Of a stretch of 64,000 bases of DNA, positions 41,779 through 49,392 are shown piece by piece. Under the pieces are notes generated by a model that was not told where the DNA came from, did no database searches, and saw only the letters and a program-made list of their open reading frames with translations. The stretch covers positions 303,524-367,523 of the forward strand of contig NZ_LHVK01000015.1 of assembly GCF_001269905.1 (NCBI RefSeq), written 5' to 3'. A program made the position numbers and the translations under genes. Positions within the stretch are counted from its first letter, which is position 1. Each line of letters starts with the position of its first letter. Source of the stretch: Pseudomonas corrugata (GTDB lineage Bacteria > Pseudomonadota > Gammaproteobacteria > Pseudomonadales > Pseudomonadaceae).

Positions 41779-43350
41779 ATGACAGGCGACATGAACATCC
41801 AGCCGCTGCCCCAGCCCACGGTAACAACGCGTACGCCGGCGGTCGGTGGCGAGCTGCTCAAATTGCTGACGCCCGTCGAGGGCCTGATCGCTGCCGGCCA
41901 GACGGCCAGTGCGGAGGTGTTGTCGCTCAAGCAGGCGGACCAGACTTTCCAGCTATTGCTCAAGGTCACCCTGGATAGCGGCCGCCAGACCACCGTACAG
42001 GCCACCAGCGCCCAGCCGTTGCCACAAGGCACCAGCCTGGCGGTGACCCAGCCATCCGCCAGCAATCTGGCGATTACCGTACAACAGGCCGTTGCCTCCA
42101 GCGTTGCGACCCTGACCCGGATCGACACCACGCAGTTGCCGGTCGGCACCTTGCTGCAAGGCAAGGTGATTACCAGCCAGGCGTTGCCCCAGTTGCCTGG
42201 ACAACCGGCGGTGTATCGGTCGCTGGTGAGCCTGCTCAACACCGCTCAGGCCGGCAGCACCCTGGATATCGACAGCCCCCAGCCGCTGCGTATCGGCATG
42301 CTGTTGAGTGCCCAGGTGCAGGACGCCCAGGCCTTGAAGTTCATTGCGCTGAGCAACCGCCAGGAACAACTGGCCGTGAGCCAGCAACTGCTGACCCAGG
42401 TTAGTCGCCAGGGTTCGCTGGACAGCCTGATCAGCGCCCTGCAGGAGCTGCCCGCCACGGATGGGACCGGCGTCGAGCTGCGTGCCGCGGTGACGCGCCT
42501 GCTCGCCAACCTGCCGGATGTGCAGCAATTGAGCACGCCCAAGGGCCTGGCCCAGGCTTTGGCCGCCAGCGGTGTATTCCTGGAAAGTAAACTGCTGGCC
42601 GGACAACCTCCGAGCCTGGCTGCGGACCTCAAGGGTGACCTGCTGAAGTTGATCGCCCAACTGACCACGACCCTGCCCGCTTCCACCAATCTCGGCGCAG
42701 TCATTGCCGCCAACACTTTGGCCCAGGCCCTGCCCAGCTTCGTGCGCAACGCCCTGGGCACCCTCGGCCAGGTCAGCGCGAAGCCGCAACCCACCAGCTT
42801 CCCCCTGCCTTCGCGCCTGCTGAAGGGCCAGGACGACGAAGGTGACCTGGAACACCTGCTGCGCCTCGCCGCGGCTGCCGTGTCGCGCCTGCAGAGTCAC
42901 CAACTGTCGAGCCTGGAGCAGACGGGACTGACCGACGACGGGCGGTTGATGAGCACCTGGCAACTGGAGATCCCGATGCGCAACCTGCAAGACATCGTGC
43001 CGTTGCAGGTCAAGTTTCAACGGGAGGAAACCCCGCCGCGGGAACAACCCAACGAACGGCGAGAAGATCGCGAGGCCAAGCAGCAGCTCTGGCGGGTCGA
43101 GCTGGCATTCGATCTGGAGCCGCTGGGGCCGCTGCAGGTCCAGGCGCAATTGCTCAGCGGCAGCCTGTCGAGCCAGTTATGGGCGGAACGGCCCTACACC
43201 GCAGACCTGATCGGACGCAACCTCGCGGCACTGCGCGAGCGTCTGGTGACCTGCGGCGTGAACGTTGCAGATCTGGATTGCCATGTCGGCATCCCGCCCA
43301 AAGGCCCCAAGACCCGACTCGAACAACGCTGGGTGGACGAAACCGCATGA
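41779..43350 (+). CDS. FliK-domain (Flg_hook) protein, likely paralogue of hook-length control protein
   Basis: 523 aa. A long Ala/Gln/Leu/Thr-rich N-terminal part is followed by a C-terminal Flg_hook-type domain (about 420-510), seen as LWRVELAFDLEPLGPLQVQAQLL and LRERLVTCGVNVADLDCHVG. In Pseudomonas the true fliK lies before fliL, which here would be beyond the right edge, so this copy near ccmA is probably a second FliK-like protein. Its partner is the next gene, an isolated FlhB C-terminal domain, overlapping by ATGA. The start at 41779 has AGGGTAAG upstream; the open frame further upstream runs antisense to ccmA. Confidence 0.8.
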   Translation: MTGDMNIQPLPQPTVTTRTPAVGGELLKLLTPVEGLIAAGQTASAEVLSLKQADQTFQLLLKVTLDSGRQTTVQATSAQPLPQGTSLAVTQPSASNLAITVQQAVASSVATLTRIDTTQLPVGTLLQGKVITSQALPQLPGQPAVYRSLVSLLNTAQAGSTLDIDSPQPLRIGMLLSAQVQDAQALKFIALSNRQEQLAVSQQLLTQVSRQGSLDSLISALQELPATDGTGVELRAAVTRLLANLPDVQQLSTPKGLAQALAASGVFLESKLLAGQPPSLAADLKGDLLKLIAQLTTTLPASTNLGAVIAANTLAQALPSFVRNALGTLGQVSAKPQPTSFPLPSRLLKGQDDEGDLEHLLRLAAAAVSRLQSHQLSSLEQTGLTDDGRLMSTWQLEIPMRNLQDIVPLQVKFQREETPPREQPNERREDREAKQQLWRVELAFDLEPLGPLQVQAQLLSGSLSSQLWAERPYTADLIGRNLAALRERLVTCGVNVADLDCHVGIPPKGPKTRLEQRWVDETA

Positions 43351-43676
43351 CAACCCACACCGAACCGCGCCAGGCCATCGCCCTCAAATACGACGGCCAC
43401 CACGCACCGACCCTGACCGCCAAGGGCGATGAAGCCCTGGCCGAGGAAATCCTGCGGATCGCCCGGGAAAGCGAAGTGCCGATCTATGAGAATGCCGAAC
43501 TGGTGAAGCTCCTGGCCCGGCTGGAACTGGGGGAGAGTATTCCGCAGGAGTTGTACCTCACCATCGCCGAGATCATCGCGTTTGCCTGGAAACTCAAGGG
43601 CAAGTTTCCCAAAGGGTTCGACCCGCATGCACCGAGTGTGGAGAAGGATGTGACGGAGCGCGGGGATGATTACTGA
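43347..43676 (+). CDS. Free-standing FlhB C-terminal domain protein (FlhX/EscU-like)
   Basis: 109 aa. ALKYDGHHAPTLTAKGDEALAEEI through IPQELYLTIAEIIAFAWKL matches the cytoplasmic FlhB-CC part of the flhB in this window (ALKYDPEKGNAPVLLAKGSD and IPGGLYLAVAQVLAYVY). It lacks the membrane domain and starts just after the place where the NPTH autocleavage motif would be. Such proteins (FlhX type) can stand in for the cleaved FlhB C-domain in export-specificity switching. Translationally coupled to the FliK-domain gene. Confidence 0.85.
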   Translation: MTTHTEPRQAIALKYDGHHAPTLTAKGDEALAEEILRIARESEVPIYENAELVKLLARLELGESIPQELYLTIAEIIAFAWKLKGKFPKGFDPHAPSVEKDVTERGDDY

Positions 43677-43706
43677 TTCCAGGCCACATGGCTACAGCGA
43701 AGAAGC

Positions 43707-43801
43707 CTGTGGGAGCAAAGCTTGCTCGCGATTGGGCACCGCCAGTCGAGAATGCCATTGACTGTCCTACCGCTATCGCGAGCAAGCTTTGCTCCCACAG
43801 G
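43707..43801. repeat. REPIN-like inverted repeat pair, family A
   Basis: CTGTGGGAGCAAAGCTTGCTCG and the right arm CGAGCAAGCTTTGCTCCCACAG are perfect inverted copies. The unit carries the variant core CAAAGCTTGC. It lies between the convergent FlhX-like gene and the DUF2802 gene. Confidence 0.88.
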
Positions 43802-43836
43802 TTCCAGGGCGTTTGATCCTTGACTGGAAGCGATCA

Positions 43837-44229
43837 TCAGCCCCTATGCAACTTGCTCATCAACTCCGCCTCGGCCTGGGTCAAGCCGCAGGCCTGGGTC
43901 AGCTCGTCGATACTGGCGCCCATGCCCACCAGCCGTGCGGCCTGGGCGAAGGACAGGCTCGAGGGGTCTCGCTGTTCCAACTGGGCCAGTTTGTCCGGCA
44001 ACGGGCCGACCACGGCACGCAGCTCATGGATGGCTTCACCCATGCGCACGGTACCGTTCTGGTAATCGTCGACACGCTTGGCCAGGTCCTTGATGCGCTG
44101 ATCACGCAGCGCATCGCCTTGGGCCTGCTGAGCGGCGATCTGCCGCTGGGCTCGTATATACGCCAGGAACATCGCCAGCGTGCCTGCCCAGAAAAGGAAC
44201 AGGACAATGACTGCTACCTCAAGAATCAA
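43837..44229 (-). CDS. DUF2802 membrane-anchored protein
   Basis: 130 aa. One N-terminal helix (ILEVAVIVLFLFWAGTLAMFL), then a coiled coil (about 25-85) and a C-terminal helical block (LSFAQAARLVGMGASIDELTQACGLTQAEAELMSKLH), which is DUF2802. Function unknown. It starts one base after the cheW stop, the usual last gene of the polar chemotaxis operon in Pseudomonas. Confidence 0.87.
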   Translation of the reverse strand: MILEVAVIVLFLFWAGTLAMFLAYIRAQRQIAAQQAQGDALRDQRIKDLAKRVDDYQNGTVRMGEAIHELRAVVGPLPDKLAQLEQRDPSSLSFAQAARLVGMGASIDELTQACGLTQAEAELMSKLHRG

Positions 44230-44715
44230 TCAGATACTCTCCAGTTCCGACCACTCTTCTTCGCTCATCATTTTTTCCAGCTCGACCAGGATCAGCAACT
44301 CGTTGTTCTTGTTGCAGACGCCCTGGATGAACTTGGCCGATTCTTCGTTACCGACGTTAGGCGCGGTTTCGATTTCCGACTGACGCAAGTAAACCACTTC
44401 AGCAACGCTGTCGACCAGGATACCGACCACCTGCTTGTCGGCCTCGATGATGACGATACGAGTGTTGTCGTTGACCTCGGTGGAGTTCAGGCCAAAACGC
44501 TGGCGGGTATCGATCACCGTGACCACGTTGCCACGCAGGTTGATGATACCCAGCACGTAGCTTGGCGCACCCGGAACCGGAGCGATCTCGGTATAGCGCA
44601 GCACTTCCTGCACGCGCATTACGTTGATGCCGTAGGTTTCGTTATCGAGTTTGAAGGTGACCCATTGCAGGATCGGATCTTCGGAACCCTTGAGAGACGA
44701 CGCCTTATCATTCAT
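44230..44715 (-). CDS. cheW: Chemotaxis coupling protein CheW
   Basis: 161 aa, single CheW domain (LQWVTFKLDNETYGINVMRV, PGAPSYVLGIINLRGNVVTV, VVGILVDSVAEV). It couples CheA to chemoreceptors. The start at 44715 (MNDKASSLKG) has AGGGGTCAGGGT before it; the 41-codon extension upstream has no family match. Downstream of the ParP-like gene. Confidence 0.95.
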   Translation of the reverse strand: MNDKASSLKGSEDPILQWVTFKLDNETYGINVMRVQEVLRYTEIAPVPGAPSYVLGIINLRGNVVTVIDTRQRFGLNSTEVNDNTRIVIIEADKQVVGILVDSVAEVVYLRQSEIETAPNVGNEESAKFIQGVCNKNNELLILVELEKMMSEEEWSELESI

Positions 44716-44785
44716 ACCCTGACCCCTCGAAAAACCGCCTGTGGCGGTATGTTCTGCGCCGTGACGCTGTGCGCCACCGACTGTG

Positions 44786-45658
44786 TTATTTCGGTTTCTG
44801 GACCGGCTTGGTGCCGCCCAGGTGTTTTGCCCCGCCACTGGCGATCAGCTCGGCCAGCTCGGAAACGTCCAGCAAGGCGCACATGTGCTCTATCACCGTA
44901 CCCGCCAGCCATGGCCGTTGACCTCGATGACTGCGCCACTTGATCTCGTTCGGGTCCAGGCGCAGCGAACGGCTGACCTGGTGCACCGCCAATCCCCACT
45001 CGTAACCCTGTACCGAAATCACGTATTGCAGGCCCTGGCGAAAATCATCGCGATAACGGTCCGGCATCACCCAGCGCGCGGTATCCAGTACCTTCAGGTT
45101 GCCGGCCTGGCTCGGCAGGATCCCAAGGAACCAATCCGGCTGGCCAAACAGCGGCGTCAATTCATGCCCGGCCAGGGAGTAAATCGACCCCAGGCACACC
45201 AGTGGCACCGCCAGGGTCAACCCGGCCACATCGAACAGCAGGCACTCGAACGGCTCCGCGGCCCAGGCCGGACGGTCGTCAGTCTCAACCGGCGGTGGCG
45301 TGTTGCTCGGTGGCAGATGGACTTCCACCACCGGCGTCACCAGCCCCTGCAACAACGGTGCAACGGTGGAAACCGCCGCCAGCACTGGCGCCGGTGCCTC
45401 CATGACTTTCACCGCTGGCCTGGCGAACGGTGCCTCCACCGCTGCGGCAATCACTGACTTGCGTGCATCACGGGCCTGCTCCTCAAGCACCGCCGCCTGA
45501 AACTCATCCAGCACCCCTTCGGCTTCGACCGGCGCGGGCAAAGCCTCGGGCACGATCGGTTCCGGTGGCAATTCTTCGGTCGCTTCCTGCAACAGCCCGT
45601 CCAGGTAGGACTGCAAGGCCATTTGCGGACGCGAGGTTGTCTTGATCGGGCGGCTCAT
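44786..45658 (-). CDS. CheW-domain protein, ParP-like polar array protein
   Basis: 290 aa. An Ala/Pro/Glu-rich N-terminal half (about 1-150) is followed by a CheW-like domain (FECLLFDVAGLTLAVPLVCL, GNLKVLDTARWV, LGLAVHQV-type WGLAVHQVSRSLRL). Placed between a ParA-like ATPase gene and cheW, it matches ParP, which links ParC to CheA and holds chemotaxis arrays at the pole in vibrios and pseudomonads. The role is inferred from that. Start at 45658 (MSRPIK); six codons upstream there is another Met; neither ribosome site is strong. Confidence 0.82.
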   Translation of the reverse strand: MSRPIKTTSRPQMALQSYLDGLLQEATEELPPEPIVPEALPAPVEAEGVLDEFQAAVLEEQARDARKSVIAAAVEAPFARPAVKVMEAPAPVLAAVSTVAPLLQGLVTPVVEVHLPPSNTPPPVETDDRPAWAAEPFECLLFDVAGLTLAVPLVCLGSIYSLAGHELTPLFGQPDWFLGILPSQAGNLKVLDTARWVMPDRYRDDFRQGLQYVISVQGYEWGLAVHQVSRSLRLDPNEIKWRSHRGQRPWLAGTVIEHMCALLDVSELAELIASGGAKHLGGTKPVQKPK

Positions 45659-45738
45659 GAAAACAGTGCGCCGCATATGAACGTTATCGGCATGGGTGCC
45701 ATCAGACTTGAGCCTGCAGAGCGTTTAGACGTGTTCAA

Positions 45739-46530
45739 TCAGGCCACCTGCTGAGGAACAAGCTGCTGGGCCAGCAGGTGCTTGAGCAAGGCCCGGTAGG
45801 CCAGTACGCCACGGCTTTTGCCATCGAACTGGGAAGGGGTCACACCGGCGCGGCTGGCATCGCGCAAGCGCGTGTCGACCGGGATGTAGCCTTGCCAGAT
45901 TTCATCCGGGTACATATCCCGCAAAACGCGCAGGGTGCCCATGGACGCCTGGGTACGGCGGTCGAACAGGGTCGGCACGATATTGAACGGCAGCGACTGT
46001 TTGCGTGAGCGGTTGACCATCGCCAAGGTATTGACCATCCGCTCCAGCCCCTTGACCGCCAGGTGCTCGGTCTGCACCGGGATCACCAGTTGCTGGCTGG
46101 CCGCCAAGGCGTTGACCATCAGCAAACCCAGCAGGGGCGGACTGTCGATGATCGCGTAATCGAAATCCTGCCACAGTTGCGCCAGACTCTTGGCGATCAC
46201 CAGTCCCAAGCCGCCCTGCCCCGGCGACTGCCGCTCCAGGGTGGCCAGCGCCGTACTCGAAGGCAACAGCGAAATCCGCTCGTCGCTCGTGGACAGCAAC
46301 AATTGCCCCGGCAAGCCCTCAGGCACATTGCCCCTGTGCAGGAACAGGTCGTAGTTGCTGTGCTCCAGGCTATCGGGATCGTAGCCAAAATAGCTGGTCA
46401 TCGAGCCATGGGGGTCCAGATCGACAATGACCACACGCTTGCCCGCCTCTGCCAGTAATCCGGCTAAAGCGATGGAAGAAGTGGTCTTACCCACTCCACC
46501 TTTTTGATTGGCAACTGCCCAGACTCTCAT
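45739..46530 (-). CDS. ParA-type ATPase of the chemotaxis operon (ParC-like)
   Basis: 263 aa. Deviant Walker A at the N terminus (ANQKGGVGKTTSS), switch I/II with VDLDPHGSMTSYFG and IDSPPLLGLLMVNAL. Encoded after motCD and before the ParP-like gene, it fits ParC, which recruits chemotaxis arrays to the cell pole. GGAGGAACG precedes ATG at 46530; the 27-codon upstream extension is not conserved-looking. Confidence 0.87.
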   Translation of the reverse strand: MRVWAVANQKGGVGKTTSSIALAGLLAEAGKRVVIVDLDPHGSMTSYFGYDPDSLEHSNYDLFLHRGNVPEGLPGQLLLSTSDERISLLPSSTALATLERQSPGQGGLGLVIAKSLAQLWQDFDYAIIDSPPLLGLLMVNALAASQQLVIPVQTEHLAVKGLERMVNTLAMVNRSRKQSLPFNIVPTLFDRRTQASMGTLRVLRDMYPDEIWQGYIPVDTRLRDASRAGVTPSQFDGKSRGVLAYRALLKHLLAQQLVPQQVA

Positions 46531-46579
46531 TCGGATCGTTCCTCCCGACCGAAACGGGCTCGGCCGAGAAATAGCTCGG

Positions 46580-47464
46580 TTATAAAGCGGGTGACGGAGA
46601 ATTGACGGCACTCTGTCTTCCCGGTGTCTTGACCGGGGTTGGTGCAGTTTGTGTGCCAGCCCGCTTCAATGCGGCGTCCGGCGTTGCGTTGGCCGTGCCG
46701 GTACCGGTCAGGCTACGGCGTACATCAAGGTTGCGTGACACCACCAACACCACGCGCCGATTTTTTGCTCGCCCTTCGACGGTGGCGTTGTTGGCCACCG
46801 GCTGGAACTCGCCATACCCCACCGATGCCAGGCGACCGGGGTTCACACCCTGCATGGCAAGCATGCGGACGATGCTCGCCGAACGCGCCGAAGACAGCTC
46901 CCAGTTGGTCGGATATTGCGCGGTGCGGATCGGCTGGTCATCCGTGAACCCCTCCACATGGATCGGGTTGTCGAACGGCTTCAGGATCGCCGCCACCTTG
47001 TCGATGATGTTGAACGCCATGTCGCTGGGCATGGCGTCGCCGCTGCCGAACAAGAGGCTGGAGTTGAGTTCGATTTCCACCCACAACTCGTTGCCGCGAA
47101 CGGTCATCTGGTTGGATCTGATCAGGTCGCCGAATGCCGCACTGATGTCGTCGGCGATGCTTTTCAATGGGTCGCTGCCACCGGCAATGCCGGCATCGAC
47201 CTGCTCGGAGTCACGGACCAGCGGCTTGGCCGGCGTGGTCGTCTTGGGCCGTTCGTCGCCAATGGGAATCGGCTTGAGGGCGCGGTCCGAGTCGGTAAAG
47301 ACGCCGATCAATGCCTCGGAAATGACCTTGTACTTGCCCTCGTTGACCGAGGAGATCGAGTACATGACCACAAAAAAGGCGAACAGCAATGTGATGAAGT
47401 CGGCGTAGGACACCAGCCAACGTTCATGATTGACGTGCTCTTCATGATGCCTGCGACGCGCCAT
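46580..47464 (-). CDS. motD: Flagellar stator protein MotD
   Basis: 294 aa MotB-type protein. One membrane helix with the proton-carrying Asp near the N terminus (WLVSYADFITLLFAFFVVMY), then a plug/linker and a peptidoglycan-binding OmpA-like domain (VEGFTDDQPIRTAQYPTNWE, ASVGYGEFQPVANN, RRVVLVV). The Pro/Thr-rich tail is variable. MotCD is the stator needed for swarming and high-load motility in Pseudomonas. It follows motC by 15 bp. Confidence 0.94.
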   Translation of the reverse strand: MARRRHHEEHVNHERWLVSYADFITLLFAFFVVMYSISSVNEGKYKVISEALIGVFTDSDRALKPIPIGDERPKTTTPAKPLVRDSEQVDAGIAGGSDPLKSIADDISAAFGDLIRSNQMTVRGNELWVEIELNSSLLFGSGDAMPSDMAFNIIDKVAAILKPFDNPIHVEGFTDDQPIRTAQYPTNWELSSARSASIVRMLAMQGVNPGRLASVGYGEFQPVANNATVEGRAKNRRVVLVVSRNLDVRRSLTGTGTANATPDAALKRAGTQTAPTPVKTPGRQSAVNSPSPAL

Positions 47465-47479
47465 GGTCCATTACTCCCA

Positions 47480-48220
47480 TTAATCCATGAAGCCTTGGAG
47501 CTTCAATTCAATGGAGCGCGGGTTTTCACCTTCGGCGATCGACAGAATTCCTTCCAGCAACATTTCGCGATAACGCGACTGGCGCAAGGCAATTGATTTG
47601 AGTTTGGCGGCAATCGGCAGCAGCACCAGGTTGGCACTGGCCACACCGTAGATGGTGGCAACGAACGCCACGGCGATACCGCTACCCAGTTGCGAGGGAT
47701 CGGCCAGGTTGCCCATCACGTGGATCAGGCCCATCACCGCACCGATGATGCCGATGGTAGGCGCATAACCACCCATGCTTTCGAAAACCTTGGCCGCTTC
47801 GATATCGCGGCTTTCCTGGGTGTAGAAATCCACTTCCAGGATGCTGCGAATGGCTTCCGGCTCGGCGCCGTCCACCAGCAACTGCAGGCCTTTTCGCGAG
47901 TAGTTGTCAGGTTCGGCATCGGCCACGCCTTCCAGGCCGAGCAGGCCTTCCTTGCGGGCAGTCAGGCTCCAGTTCACGACGCGGTCAATACCGCCGGCCA
48001 AGTCGACCCGCGGAGGAAACAGAATCCAGACCAGCACCTGTATGGCGCGCTTGAACGCACTCATGGGCGATTGCAACAATGCAGCGCCAATGGTGCCACC
48101 GAGCACGATCAATGCGGCAGGGCCGTTGGCCAGGGCGCCGAGATGACCGCCTTCCAGATAGTTGCCACCAATGATGGCAACGAACGCCATGATGATGCCG
48201 ATCAGGCTGAGGACATCCAT
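47480..48220 (-). CDS. motC: Flagellar stator protein MotC
   Basis: 246 aa MotA-type protein with four membrane helices, starting MDVLSLIGIIMAFVAIIGGN. PTIGIIGAVMGLIHVMGNL and GIAVAFVATIYGVASANLV are the proton-channel helices. The ATG at 48220 overlaps the cheB stop by one base (TAATG). In P. aeruginosa c-di-GMP disfavours this stator, which would tie it to the two c-di-GMP enzymes in the window. Confidence 0.95.
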   Translation of the reverse strand: MDVLSLIGIIMAFVAIIGGNYLEGGHLGALANGPAALIVLGGTIGAALLQSPMSAFKRAIQVLVWILFPPRVDLAGGIDRVVNWSLTARKEGLLGLEGVADAEPDNYSRKGLQLLVDGAEPEAIRSILEVDFYTQESRDIEAAKVFESMGGYAPTIGIIGAVMGLIHVMGNLADPSQLGSGIAVAFVATIYGVASANLVLLPIAAKLKSIALRQSRYREMLLEGILSIAEGENPRSIELKLQGFMD

Positions 48221-49344
48221 TACAGGCACGCCTCGACCAGGTACCTACCGATGTCGTCCAGCCCGTACACCGCGTCGGCCAGGTCCGCTTTGACAATCGC
48301 CATCGGCATGCCATAGATCACGCAACTGGCTTCGTCCTGGGCCCAGATCGCACTGCCGCCCTGCTTGAGCAGGCGTGCGCCTTCGCGACCATCGGCGCCC
48401 ATGCCGGTCAGCACCACCGCCAGAACCTTGTCACCGTATGATTTGGCTGCGGAACCGAAGGTAATGTCCACACATGGCTTGTAGTTCAGGCGCTCGTCAC
48501 CCGGCAGGATCTTCACCGCGCCGCGCCCGTCAACCATCATCTGCTTGCCACCTGGAGCCAGCAACGCAAGGCCAGGGCGCAGGATATCGCCGTCCTCGGC
48601 TTCCTTTACGCTGATGCGGCACAACTTGTCCAGGCGCTCGGCGAACGCCTTGGTAAAGGCCGCTGGCATGTGCTGGATCAACACGAGGGGGGCCGGGAAG
48701 TTGGCCGGCAACTGGGTCAGGACCCGTTGCAACGCCACCGGACCACCGGTGGAAGTGCCGATGGCGACCAGTTTGTAGGCCTTGCGCTTGGGGGCCGGCG
48801 ACGATGCACTGGCCGGGGCCGGGCGTGCGGGCGCAGGGGTCGGGGTACTGCGAACCGGGGGCGGATTGAAGCTACCCGACGACGGTGCAGGACTCGGTGC
48901 AGCCACAGGCGCGGGAGCCGGTGGGGTGTAGGCACTCACACGGCGGTTGCTGCGGGAAATGCTGTGGACCTTCTCGCACAGCAACTGCCGAACCTTGTCG
49001 GGATTGCGCGAGATGTCCTCGAAGTTCTTCGGCAGGAAATCCACCGCACCGGCGTCCAGCGCGTCGAGGGTGACACGGGCGCCTTCGTGGGTCAGGGACG
49101 AGAACATCAATACCGGAGTCGGACAGCGCTGCATGATATGCCGCACTGCGGTGATGCCGTCCATCATTGGCATCTCATAGTCCATGGTGATCACGTCCGG
49201 CTTGAGTGCCAGTGCCTGATCGATTGCCTCTTTGCCATTGGTCGCGGTACCGACGACCTGAATCGTCGTGTCCGCCGAGAGAATTTCCGAGACGCGGCGG
49301 CGGAAGAACCCCGAATCGTCCACCACCAGGACTTTAACTACCAT
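48220..49344 (-). CDS. cheB: Chemotaxis methylesterase/response regulator CheB
   Basis: 374 aa. Receiver domain with phospho-acceptor Asp55 (PDVITMDYEMPMMDG), a Pro/Ala/Ser-rich linker of about 60 residues, and a C-terminal methylesterase with catalytic Ser (IGTSTGGPVALQ), His (LIQHMPAAFTKAFAERL) and Asp (VVLTGMGADGREG). It demethylates chemoreceptors for adaptation. GGAGTGTTT precedes ATG at 49344. The linker is longer than in enteric CheB, as usual for pseudomonads. Confidence 0.95.
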   Translation of the reverse strand: MVVKVLVVDDSGFFRRRVSEILSADTTIQVVGTATNGKEAIDQALALKPDVITMDYEMPMMDGITAVRHIMQRCPTPVLMFSSLTHEGARVTLDALDAGAVDFLPKNFEDISRNPDKVRQLLCEKVHSISRSNRRVSAYTPPAPAPVAAPSPAPSSGSFNPPPVRSTPTPAPARPAPASASSPAPKRKAYKLVAIGTSTGGPVALQRVLTQLPANFPAPLVLIQHMPAAFTKAFAERLDKLCRISVKEAEDGDILRPGLALLAPGGKQMMVDGRGAVKILPGDERLNYKPCVDITFGSAAKSYGDKVLAVVLTGMGADGREGARLLKQGGSAIWAQDEASCVIYGMPMAIVKADLADAVYGLDDIGRYLVEACL

Positions 49345-49392
49345 AAACACTCCGTTAGACGAGGCGCGGCGCTGGGCCGCCCCCCTCCAGAA

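Noticed and set aside
44716..44838. A 41-codon N-terminal extension of CheW
   Set aside because: No similarity to CheW and no ribosome site, while the start at 44715 has AGGGG upstream.
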